A DNA stretch of 6,533 nucleotides. Source: Actinomycetota bacterium. Lineage in GTDB: Bacteria > Actinomycetota > Thermoleophilia > Gaiellales > Gaiellaceae. Shown piece after piece: positions 1 through 5,240 of this stretch (the stretch's first letter is position 1; every line of letters starts with the position of its first letter). Both the position numbers and the translations under genes were made by a program. Below the pieces are notes generated by a model. That model worked only from the letters and a program-made list of their open reading frames with translations. It searched no databases and was not told the origin of the DNA. The DNA lies in assembly GCA_013697465.1 (NCBI GenBank), contig JACCWU010000263.1, positions 1 to 6,533 of the forward strand. The letters are read 5' to 3'.

Positions 1-139
1 GTACGACGCCGATCGCCACGAGAACAGTGAAGAGCGCTCCGCCCTCGGCAAGCGCGTCCCGGCGAAACGCCACGCGCATCGCCACGGTCGTCCCGCCGAA
101 CAGGATCGCCGATGCAAGCGCAAGCAAGACGGCGTCCAT
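1..139 (-). CDS. EamA/DMT-family transporter, N-terminal part (cut by window edge)
   Basis: The first 46 codons of a membrane protein are visible, starting at ATG 139-137 and running off the left edge. The start is MDAVLLALASAILFGGTTVA, a hydrophobic first helix (about residues 3-20) followed by a basic stretch (R22, R26, R27) and the beginning of a second hydrophobic segment. This is the usual opening of a 10-helix drug/metabolite transporter, although the common WG.(S/T)F motif is replaced by FGGTT. The start lies 2 bp behind the stop codon of the preceding transporter gene, with GAGAGG about 10 nt upstream inside that gene, so the two are almost certainly co-transcribed and perhaps translationally coupled. 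The substrate is unknown. The family call rests on a short fragment and on the neighbouring paralogue-like gene. Confidence 0.6.
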   Translation of the reverse strand, partial: MDAVLLALASAILFGGTTVAMRVAFRRDALAEGGALFTVLVAIGVV

Positions 140-141
140 GC

Positions 142-1023
142 TCAGGAAACCTCTCGTCCGCCGACGCGCCGGAGGACTCTCACAGCTGCCGGCTCCGCGA
201 GGACGATTCCGGTGAGCATCACTGCGCAGCCTGCCCAGCCGATCCAGCCGAGCACCTCATCGGCCAGGAGCACACCGAAGAGAGCGGCAAATGGGGCCTC
301 CAGGGTGAAGACGAGGGCAGCGCGCGCAGCCGTCGTCCGCGCCTGCACCCAGGTGGCGATGAGATATCCGAGCGCTCCGGCGAAGATGCCGGTGACGAGC
401 AGAGCCCCCCACACGGTCCAGCCACGGGGCACCTCGACTTCACCGAGAGCGACGGCGATCGCCGTGAAGCCGAGGAAGCACGTCGTCATCTGCAGGAACG
501 TCAACGCGCGCGGGTCGTAGCGCGGCGCGAAGCGTTCCATCGACGCGATCTGGAACGACTGGGCAACCGCGTTCCCGAGCACGAGCGAGTTTCCGAGCGT
601 CGATCCGCCGGGGACGCCGTTGAGCAGCAGCAAGCCGACGACGGCGAACCCCACCCCGACCCAGGCGGCTGTGGGCACGCGCGTCCCGAAGAGCCGGAAC
701 GCGATGAGCGGCGTGAAGACGACGTAGAGACCGGTGATGAAGCCCGTGCTCGCGACGGTGGTCAACTCGAGACCGGCGGTCTGGAGACCGTAGGCGAGCG
801 CCAGCAGCACGCCCACCCCCAACCCGGCGGCCACGCCTTCTCTCGGCATCGTCCGGAGCGGCTTCCATGCGAACGGTGCGAGCACGATCGCGGAGATCGC
901 AAACCGGACGGCAAGAAAGGCGAAGAGCGGATAGAGGACGAGCGCGTCCTGGACCTGGACGAACGTGACACCCCAGATGGCGGTGACGCCCACGAGCAGC
1001 AGCAAAGGCGCGGCCCTGCGCAC
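142..1023 (-). CDS. EamA/DMT-family transporter (10-TM permease)
   Basis: This 293-residue protein has the length and hydrophobicity of an EamA (drug/metabolite transporter superfamily) inner-membrane permease with about ten helices in two repeated halves. The first helix carries the family motif WGVTF (residues 17-21). The second half carries the typical FTLEAPFAALFGVLLADE segment (239-256), followed by a last helix and a short basic tail. Exporters of amino acids and other metabolites are known in the family, but nothing here fixes the substrate. The start is GTG 1023-1021; an in-frame TAG lies four codons upstream, so no longer start exists. No good Shine-Dalgarno sequence precedes it. A TAGGTT box ends 6 nt before the GTG and could be a -10 element for a leaderless transcript. 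A second transporter gene follows after 2 bp. Confidence 0.85.
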   Translation of the reverse strand: MRRAAPLLLLVGVTAIWGVTFVQVQDALVLYPLFAFLAVRFAISAIVLAPFAWKPLRTMPREGVAAGLGVGVLLALAYGLQTAGLELTTVASTGFITGLYVVFTPLIAFRLFGTRVPTAAWVGVGFAVVGLLLLNGVPGGSTLGNSLVLGNAVAQSFQIASMERFAPRYDPRALTFLQMTTCFLGFTAIAVALGEVEVPRGWTVWGALLVTGIFAGALGYLIATWVQARTTAARAALVFTLEAPFAALFGVLLADEVLGWIGWAGCAVMLTGIVLAEPAAVRVLRRVGGREVS

Positions 1024-1029
1024 CCGCGC

Positions 1030-1035
1030 AACCTA
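1030..1035 (-). promoter_or_regulatory. Possible -10 box (TAGGTT) of the DMT transporter pair
   Basis: On the minus strand TAGGTT lies 6 nt before the GTG start at 1023, matching TANNNT. No convincing -35 hexamer is found 16-18 bp upstream. Since the csbD-like gene upstream has its own terminator, the transporter pair would need a promoter here. Weak evidence. Confidence 0.3.
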
Positions 1036-1060
1036 AGCGACGCACGTGCCACGAAAACGT

Positions 1061-1090
1061 GAGAGGCGCCCCTGTCAGCGGGCGCCTCTC
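1061..1090 (-). terminator. Rho-independent-type terminator behind the csbD-like gene
   Basis: GAGAGGCGCC (1061-1070) is perfectly complementary to GGCGCCTCTC (1081-1090). An added C-G pair (1071/1080) gives an 11-bp stem with an 8-nt loop. Read on the minus strand the hairpin is followed by ACGTTTTCG, a short T-run. It lies about 40 bp behind the csbD-like stop codon and before the transporter start. On the plus strand no gene ends here. Confidence 0.75.
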
Positions 1091-1128
1091 GGTCTTTCCT
1101 CGGAGCCGGCGGGGCCGGCCCGCCCGCC

Positions 1129-1374
1129 TTACGGCCGGGTTCCGACCTCCGGCTCGTCGCGCTCCTCGTCCCCGTCGAGCACGTCGCCGACCTTGTCCTT
1201 CACGTCTTCCCAGGCGTCGTCGGCCTTGTCCTTGGCGTCGTCCCAGGCGCCGGCGGCCTTGTCCTTCGCCTCGCCCCACTCGCCCTGGGCGCGGCCCTCG
1301 GCTTCGCGGCTCTCGTCGTCGGTGAGCTTGCCTTCGTACTCCTTGGCCTTGCCTTCGATCCGATCCGAATCCAC
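1129..1374 (-). CDS. CsbD-like small stress protein
   Basis: This 81-residue, highly charged protein starts VDSDRIEGKAKEYEGKLTDD (V read as Met), which matches the CsbD family pattern of an EGK..E..GKLTDD block followed by EAEGR.Q. CsbD proteins are small stress-induced soluble proteins; Bacillus subtilis csbD belongs to the sigma-B regulon and its biochemical role is unresolved. Residues 32-64 hold three tandem 11-residue repeats with Trp at 33, 44 and 55 and an (E/D)(A/V)KDK core, like the hendecads of LEA-type proteins. An acidic tail follows. At 81 residues it is somewhat longer than the usual 55-70. I chose GTG 1374 because AAGGAG (1385-1380) sits 5 nt before it and a sigma-B-like promoter lies just upstream. 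The open frame extends back to 1455, but that extension would run through the promoter. Confidence 0.85.
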   Translation of the reverse strand: MDSDRIEGKAKEYEGKLTDDESREAEGRAQGEWGEAKDKAAGAWDDAKDKADDAWEDVKDKVGDVLDGDEERDEPEVGTRP

Positions 1375-1379
1375 GTCGG

Positions 1380-1385
1380 CTCCTT
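1380..1385 (-). promoter_or_regulatory. Shine-Dalgarno sequence fixing the csbD-like start
   Basis: AAGGAG on the minus strand, 5 nt before GTG 1374, is one of the two clear ribosome binding sites in the window. It selects the 81-codon reading over the 108-codon one. Confidence 0.8.
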
Positions 1386-1408
1386 TCCGAGATTGTGTGA
1401 GCAGCACC

Positions 1409-1435
1409 ATTCCCGAATCGGTACGTCGCGAAACC
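1409..1435 (-). promoter_or_regulatory. Sigma-B/sigma-F-type stress promoter of the csbD-like gene
   Basis: On the minus strand GGTTT (1435-1431) and GGGAAT (1414-1409) are separated by 16 nt. The general-stress sigma factors of Bacillus (SigB) and actinobacteria (SigF/SigB type) recognise GTTT then GGGWAW with 14-16 nt between GTTT and GGG. The predicted transcript start, about 7 nt downstream, leaves a leader of roughly 28 nt containing the Shine-Dalgarno sequence. The match is by eye, but its position and the identity of the gene agree. Confidence 0.65.
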
Positions 1436-1463
1436 GCACTCGAGGCGACGTGCATCGTTTCAC

Positions 1464-1469
1464 TACCCT
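1464..1469 (+). promoter_or_regulatory. -10 box of moaA (leaderless type)
   Basis: TACCCT fits TANNNT and lies exactly 9 nt before the GTG start of moaA, where no Shine-Dalgarno sequence is present. No clear -35 hexamer is seen. The same 9-nt spacing recurs before two other genes in the window (at 3573 and 5213). Confidence 0.5.
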
Positions 1470-1478
1470 TGGTGTCTC

Positions 1479-2480
1479 GTGAGCGTCCTCGACACCTTCG
1501 GCCGCCCGCTCCGCGACCTGCGCATCTCGGTCACGGATCGGTGCAACTTCCGCTGCGTCTACTGCATGCCGAAGGAGGTGTTCGGGCGCGACTACAGATT
1601 TCTCCCACGCCGAGAGCTGCTCACCTTCGAGGAGATCGAACGCGTCGCGCGCGTGTTCGTCGACCTGGGCGTCCGCAAGCTGCGTATCACCGGCGGAGAA
1701 CCGCTCCTGCGACGGGATCTCGAGACGCTCGTTGCACAGCTGGCCGGGCTCGGCGACTTGGACCTGACTCTGACGACGAACGCGGCGCTGCTCGCGCAGA
1801 AGGCGCGCGTCCTCGCAGAAGCCGGCTTGAGCCGCGTCACGGTGAGCCTCGACTCGCTCGACGACGAGGTCTTCCGCGCGATGAACGACGTCGACTTCCC
1901 AGTAGCGCGCGTGCTTGCGGGGATCGACGCCGCAACGGAGGCCGGCCTGCCGGTCAAGGTCAACGTCGTCGTCAAGCGCGGACTGAACGAAGGCTCTGTG
2001 CTCGACATCGCGCGCCGCTTCCGCGGGACCGGGCACGCCGTTCGCTTCATCGAGTACATGGACGTCGGCGCGACCAACGGCTGGCGCACGGACGACGTCG
2101 TCCCCGCCGCGGAGATCGTCCGCACGATCGGTGCCGAGTTTCCGCTCGAGCCCGTCGAGGCCGGCTATCGAGGAGAGGTCGCGGAGCGCTATCGCTATCT
2201 CGACGGCGCGGGAGAGATCGGCGTCATCGCGTCGGTCACGCAGCCTTTCTGCGGCGACTGCACACGAGCGCGACTCTCAGCCGACGGAAAGCTCTACACG
2301 TGCCTCTTCGCGGTGCGCGGCCACGACCTGCGCGCCGTTCTTCGCGCCGGCGCCCGTGACGACGAGCTCGACGCCGCCATCCGCTCGGTCTGGGAGCGCC
2401 GCACCGACCGCTACTCGGAGCTCCGAACCGAGCAGACCGCGAAGCTGCGCAAGGTCGAGATGTCTTTCATCGGAGGCTAG
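1479..2480 (+). CDS. moaA: GTP 3',8-cyclase MoaA (molybdenum cofactor biosynthesis)
   Basis: This 333-residue radical-SAM enzyme has the usual family length. MoaA opens GTP and re-cyclises it to 3',8-cyclo-7,8-dihydro-GTP, which MoaC turns into cPMP, the first steps of molybdopterin synthesis in the cytoplasm. The N-terminal CxxxCxxC is C22-C26-C29, which holds the SAM-binding 4Fe-4S cluster, and GGEP follows at 72-75. The second, substrate-side cluster is held by C258-x2-C261-x13-C275. The protein ends in Gly-Gly, the tail that MoaA needs for catalysis. All key residues are present, so it should be active. The start is GTG 1479, giving SVLDTFGRPLRDLRISVTDR with no room for a longer typical N terminus, behind a TACCCT box and no ribosome site. 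No other moa gene lies in the window. Its stop overlaps that of the convergent transporter gene. Confidence 0.97.
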   Translation: MSVLDTFGRPLRDLRISVTDRCNFRCVYCMPKEVFGRDYRFLPRRELLTFEEIERVARVFVDLGVRKLRITGGEPLLRRDLETLVAQLAGLGDLDLTLTTNAALLAQKARVLAEAGLSRVTVSLDSLDDEVFRAMNDVDFPVARVLAGIDAATEAGLPVKVNVVVKRGLNEGSVLDIARRFRGTGHAVRFIEYMDVGATNGWRTDDVVPAAEIVRTIGAEFPLEPVEAGYRGEVAERYRYLDGAGEIGVIASVTQPFCGDCTRARLSADGKLYTCLFAVRGHDLRAVLRAGARDDELDAAIRSVWERRTDRYSELRTEQTAKLRKVEMSFIGG

Positions 2481-3433
2481 AGCGGCGGCTCGGAGGCGGA
2501 CGCGGTTGCGAGATTTCCTCGCCGCAGGAGCCCTCGGCCGGACGCGATCGTCGCTCCGCTCGCCCGCACGATGAGCGCGACCGAGACGACGATCGCCGCG
2601 CCCGAGACGAGCATCTGCAAGGTGATCTCCTCACCGAGAAGCGCCCAACCGAGGAAGACCGCGACCACTGGATTGACATACGCGTACGTCGCGACGAGCG
2701 AGGTCGGAGCGGCGCGCAGCAGCCAGACGTAAGCGGTGAACCCCACGAAGCTACCGACGAGGATGAGATAGCCGACCGCGAGGAGCGCGTCGAGCGTCCA
2801 GCGCGCGTCTCCGAGCTCACCGGTGACGACCGAGGAGACGAGCAGCAGCACGCCTCCGCAGAGCGAGCCGAGCCCGGCCGAGACGAACGGGCGCCTCGGC
2901 AGAGGAGCGCCGCGCGCATAGAGCGATCCGGCCGCCCAGCCAAGCGCTCCGAAGACGATGACGACTGCTCCGAACCGGTCCACGGATCCCGCACCGAACG
3001 GGTCGACGAGGAACGCGAGCCCGACGAACCCGAGTCCGAAGCCCACATATGCGGACGGGTGCAGCCGTCGCCCGTAGACGACACGGTCCAGAAGCGCCAT
3101 CCAGATCGGGATGCTGCCGACGAGCAGAGCCGCTACCCCCGCCGGCACGGTTTGCTGTGCCCAGGCGAGAGAGCCGTGGCTGACGAGGAAGAGCAGAGCG
3201 CCGAACACGAACGCCGCGCCGATCTGGGCGCGCCCGATGGGATCTCGCTCACGTTCTCCGCGCGGAAGCGCAAACGCAAGCAGGAGGGCTCCGGCAACGA
3301 GGTGCCGACCCGCCATGGCCAGCAGCGGCGGCAGATCGCGAACCGCGATGGCGAGCGCGATGAACGTGGATCCCCAGACGATGTACACCGTCCCGAGAGC
3401 GATCCAGACCCGTACGCCGTGCCGCGCGGCCAC
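2477..3433 (-). CDS. EamA/DMT-family transporter
   Basis: This 318-residue permease has about ten hydrophobic helices in two halves. The first helix bears WGSTF (residues 20-24). The last part has a typical RhaT/YedA-like segment, SLVATYAYVNPVVAVFLGWA (245-264), then LLGEE. A hydrophilic tail of about 25 residues rich in Arg, Ser and Ala follows the last helix. The substrate is unknown. The start is GTG 3433; an in-frame TGA lies ten codons upstream (about 3461-3463) with no alternative start between. The protein is not a close copy of the other transporter in this window, so recent duplication is unlikely. The gene converges on moaA and both stop codons sit on one CTAG. It diverges from the PAP2 gene across 154 bp. 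Confidence 0.87.
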   Translation of the reverse strand: MAARHGVRVWIALGTVYIVWGSTFIALAIAVRDLPPLLAMAGRHLVAGALLLAFALPRGERERDPIGRAQIGAAFVFGALLFLVSHGSLAWAQQTVPAGVAALLVGSIPIWMALLDRVVYGRRLHPSAYVGFGLGFVGLAFLVDPFGAGSVDRFGAVVIVFGALGWAAGSLYARGAPLPRRPFVSAGLGSLCGGVLLLVSSVVTGELGDARWTLDALLAVGYLILVGSFVGFTAYVWLLRAAPTSLVATYAYVNPVVAVFLGWALLGEEITLQMLVSGAAIVVSVALIVRASGATIASGRGLLRRGNLATASASEPPL

Positions 3434-3439
3434 GTCCCC

Positions 3440-3469
3440 AGCATGACGACCGCTCGAACATCAGCTCAA
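3440..3469 (-). promoter_or_regulatory. Possible promoter of the EamA transporter gene
   Basis: On the minus strand TTGAGC (3469-3464) and CATGCT (3445-3440) are separated by 18 nt, and the GTG start follows 6 nt after the -10. Agreement is 4/6 with TTGACA and 3/6 with TATAAT. A leaderless or near-leaderless transcript would result. Weak to moderate. Confidence 0.35.
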
Positions 3470-3572
3470 GTCGAGTTCCCGCTCTCGTCGATCAGCGCTC
3501 CTTATTCGGGAGGTCGGCGCCGTCGGGCCTTCGCCGTCGGCGCTCCCGACCACTGCGCACTGACACGCTCGT

Positions 3573-3578
3573 TAGAAT
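3573..3578 (+). promoter_or_regulatory. -10 box of the PAP2 / PIP synthase operon
   Basis: TAGAAT lies 9 nt before the GTG start of the PAP2 gene and is a good match to TANNNT. The spacer holds only a weak AGG, so a leaderless transcript is likely. No clear -35 element is seen. The upstream 154-bp divergent region (3434-3587) contains GC-rich direct and inverted repeats (GCCGTCGG twice, GTCGGG/CCCGAC) but no gene. Confidence 0.5.
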
Positions 3579-3587
3579 CCGCAGGCC

Positions 3588-4358
3588 GTGTCGAGCTTCG
3601 CCGCCCAAACGTCGCGACGCCTGCCCCGCGGCTGGCGCCACCTGGCCTTCCAGTTCGTGATCTGGCTGGGCTTCTACGGCGTCTATCAGATCGCCCGCGG
3701 GGCGGCCGATCGTAGCGTCGCGGATGCCTTCGCCAACGGGGAGTGGGTGCTGCGGACGGAGAGCGAGCTGGGAGCACTCTTCGAGCCCGCCCTGCAGCGC
3801 GTCGTCGACACGTCCTCCATTCTCGTAACGCTGACCTCGTACACGTACTGGCTCTCGCAGTTCGCGGTCGTCGGCATCGCGCTTCTCTGGGTCTACTTCC
3901 GCCACCACGAACGGTTCGCGGCTTTCCGGAACTGGATCATCACCGCGAACCTCGTCGGGCTCGTCGGCTACATCTTCATGCCCACCGCGCCTCCGCGGAT
4001 GTTCCCCGAGTGGGGCTTCGTGGACACCCTCGCGCAGTACTCGTCCTTGAATCACGAGAGCGGGGTCATCGCCTGGGGCTCGAACCCGTACGCGGCCATG
4101 CCGAGCCTGCACGCCATGGATGCATTCATCGTGGGAGTCGTCATGTTCGGGCTCGTCCGCTCGAGGCTCGCCAAGGCGCTGTGGCTCGCCTGGCCGGCCT
4201 GGGTCGGGTTCGCGGTGATCTCGACCGGGAATCACTATTGGCTCGACGTCGCGGCCGGCATAGTGCTCGCGATCGCCACGGGCGTCGCGCTGCGTCGCGT
4301 GCATTGGCCTCGCGTGCTGAGCTCCCTTCAGGGTGATCGCCCGGCGCGAGGCGGATGA
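3588..4358 (+). CDS. PAP2/AUR1-type membrane lipid phosphatase or phosphotransferase
   Basis: This 256-residue membrane protein has about six hydrophobic segments (near 19-36, 78-103, 117-131, 175-190, 198-212 and 219-235). The lipid-phosphatase superfamily motifs of the AUR1/inositol-phosphorylceramide-synthase branch are present: PTAPPR (132-137), MPSLH (171-175) and STGNHYWLD (212-220). H175, H216 and D220 form the expected catalytic triad, with H216 as the nucleophile that forms a phospho-enzyme. Such enzymes cleave or transfer phosphate or phosphoinositol groups at the membrane surface. The gene stands directly before PIP synthase and ino1, so removal of phosphate from phosphatidylinositol phosphate, or transfer of a phosphoinositol head group, is a reasonable inference that the sequence does not prove. 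The start is GTG 3588 behind TAGAAT. The ATGA at its end overlaps the start of a small ORF. Confidence 0.85.
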   Translation: MSSFAAQTSRRLPRGWRHLAFQFVIWLGFYGVYQIARGAADRSVADAFANGEWVLRTESELGALFEPALQRVVDTSSILVTLTSYTYWLSQFAVVGIALLWVYFRHHERFAAFRNWIITANLVGLVGYIFMPTAPPRMFPEWGFVDTLAQYSSLNHESGVIAWGSNPYAAMPSLHAMDAFIVGVVMFGLVRSRLAKALWLAWPAWVGFAVISTGNHYWLDVAAGIVLAIATGVALRRVHWPRVLSSLQGDRPARGG

Positions 4359-4540
4359 CCGACGAGGGATCCGGGCGCGAGCCGGCACGGGTTACACGCG
4401 CCGTTCCGGGGCGGCGCTCGCAAGCGAGCCGAGAGCGTGCCGCGCAGGACAGTACAACTGGTACGGACAAGCGGCACGCTCGCGGGATCGCGGCGCAAGC
4501 GGCGTCAGCCGGTCGCGGAGGCCGGCCTCGTCGACCGTGA
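4355..4540 (+). CDS. Doubtful 61-codon ORF bridging PAP2 and PIP synthase
   Basis: An ATG overlaps the PAP2 stop (ATGA, 4355-4358), and the ORF's own TGA overlaps the GTG start of PIP synthase (GTGA, 4537-4540). Such 4-nt overlaps on both sides are typical of translationally coupled operons. GAGG (4348-4351) precedes the ATG by 3 nt. The product would be hydrophilic, very rich in Arg, Ala and Gly, and probably disordered, with no family I recognise. By my count about two thirds of third codon positions are G or C, which looks lower than in the neighbouring genes and argues against a selected protein. It may act only to carry ribosomes to the next start, or be chance. If it is not a gene, 4359-4536 is a 178-bp spacer whose only visible structure is the small inverted repeat GCTCGC-AA-GCGAGC (4416-4429). 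Confidence 0.3.
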   Translation: MTDEGSGREPARVTRAVPGRRSQASRERAAQDSTTGTDKRHARGIAAQAASAGRGGRPRRP

Positions 4541-5199
4541 GCGACCGGCGGCCGGATGCGCGCGTCAGCCAGCTCGACCGGGTCAGGCAGGAGTACACGC
4601 AGGCGGCGCGGGACATCCTCGCTCGCTCGATGCGCGGGGTCGCGAGGACGAAGCTCACGCCGGACATGCTTACCGTCGCCGGGGTTGCCCTCTGCCTCTC
4701 GGGCGCGGTGCTCATCGGCTTCGAGGAGCGGAACGAGAAGCTCATGTTCTGGCTGGGCGGGATTCTCTTCATCGCCGGCTCGGTCGCAGACATCCTCGAC
4801 GGCGCGCTTGCCCGCGCGGCAAGCAAGGGCACGGTGTTCGGCGCCTTCCTCGACTCCACCTTCGACCGGCTCGGAGAGGCCGCGGTGCTGACGGCGATCG
4901 GGCTCGTGTTCATGCGGGACGGCAACGAGATCGCGCTCGTGGCGACTTTTCTCGCGGTCATCGGCTCGTTCCTCGTGAGCTACACGCGCGCCAAGGCAGA
5001 GGCTCTCGGCTTGCGCGGTGACGTCGGGTTCGGGTCGCGAGTGGAGCGTGTCGTGATCATCTCGATCGGACTTTTCCTCGCTCCCTGGGGCTGGCTCGAG
5101 TGGCCGCTCTACGTCCTCGCCGCGATGGCGTGGATCACCGTGCTCCAGCGCATGCTCTTCGTGCGCCGCCAGCTCCGTGAGCTGGCGGAAGCGACCTGA
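4537..5199 (+). CDS. pgsA1: Phosphatidylinositol-phosphate synthase (CDP-alcohol phosphatidyltransferase)
   Basis: From GTG 4537 the protein has 220 residues, the normal length for actinobacterial PIP synthase. It is a membrane protein with about six helices. The CDP-alcohol phosphotransferase signature DxxDGxxARx8Gx3Dx3D is complete: D85, D88, G89, A92, R93, G102, D106, D110. The segment SYTRAKAEALGLRGD (148-162), followed by R168 and E170-R171, closely resembles mycobacterial PgsA1, which joins 1D-myo-inositol 3-phosphate to CDP-diacylglycerol and releases CMP. Phosphatidylglycerophosphate synthase is the main alternative, but ino1 next door supplies the inositol phosphate substrate. The frame is open back to GTG 4333, but those 68 codons are Arg-rich and overlap PAP2. 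GTG 4537 lacks a well-placed Shine-Dalgarno sequence and overlaps the TGA of the preceding small ORF, which suggests coupled translation. Confidence 0.9.
   Translation: MSDRRPDARVSQLDRVRQEYTQAARDILARSMRGVARTKLTPDMLTVAGVALCLSGAVLIGFEERNEKLMFWLGGILFIAGSVADILDGALARAASKGTVFGAFLDSTFDRLGEAAVLTAIGLVFMRDGNEIALVATFLAVIGSFLVSYTRAKAEALGLRGDVGFGSRVERVVIISIGLFLAPWGWLEWPLYVLAAMAWITVLQRMLFVRRQLRELAEAT
5166..5188 (+). other. 10-bp hairpin at the 3' end of the PIP synthase gene
   Basis: CCGCCAGCTC (5166-5175) and GAGCTGGCGG (5179-5188) are perfectly complementary around the triloop CGT. The hairpin lies within the last codons, 8 nt before the stop codon, and no T-run follows. It could be a U-tract-less terminator, an attenuator or an mRNA 3'-end stabiliser separating PIP synthase from ino1, which has its own promoter just behind it. 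Confidence 0.45.
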
Positions 5200-5212
5200 G
5201 CGACTCTTCGGT

Positions 5213-5218
5213 TACACT
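5213..5218 (+). promoter_or_regulatory. -10 box of the RHH-ino1 gene
   Basis: TACACT lies 13 bp behind the PIP synthase stop. Its last T is the first base of a TGCTAGCA palindrome. Nine nt later comes TTG 5228, in frame with the ribbon-helix-helix region, the same spacing as at moaA and PAP2. No -35 box is evident. Confidence 0.5.
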
Positions 5219-5240
5219 GCTAGCACTTTGGCTGCTAGCA
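5218..5240 (+). promoter_or_regulatory. Putative operator: two TGCTAGCA palindromes
   Basis: The perfect 8-bp palindrome TGCTAGCA occurs at 5218-5225 and 5233-5240, 15 bp apart, over the -10 edge, the expected transcript start and the first codons. A CTTTG (5226-5230) / CAAAG (5246-5250) dyad surrounds the second copy. Short palindromes in tandem are typical targets of ribbon-helix-helix repressors, and one is encoded immediately downstream. Binding here would block transcription. The function is inferred. Confidence 0.5.

Noticed and set aside
112..1062. Long plus-strand ORF (316 codons) opposite the transporter gene
   Set aside because: The product is Arg/Glu/His-rich without hydrophobic core or motif. 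The minus strand here encodes a clear EamA permease, so this is a high-GC shadow.
1375..1455. 27-codon upstream extension of the csbD-like frame
   Set aside because: It would start upstream of the sigma-B-like promoter and is unlike CsbD. The Shine-Dalgarno sequence before GTG 1374 marks the true start.
1046..2359. 437-codon plus-strand ORF overlapping the csbD-like gene and moaA
   Set aside because: Ser/Pro/Arg-rich sequence in the wrong frame. moaA, with all its cluster cysteines, occupies the other frame.
3511..3551. GC-rich direct and inverted repeats (GCCGTCGG twice; GTCGGG/CCCGAC) before PAP2
   Set aside because: Short and imperfect in a very GC-rich spacer. No consistent hairpin or operator could be drawn with confidence.
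3059..3715. 218-codon plus-strand ORF opposite the EamA gene and into PAP2
   Set aside because: It is charged, without motifs, and lies opposite or out of frame with two well-supported membrane proteins.
3492..4388. 298-codon minus-strand ORF opposite PAP2
   Set aside because: Arg/Asp/Glu-rich shadow. PAP2 on the other strand has conserved catalytic motifs.
4333..4536. 68-codon N-terminal extension of PIP synthase from GTG 4333
   Set aside because: Arg-rich without similarity to the family, overlaps PAP2, and would make the enzyme far longer than usual.
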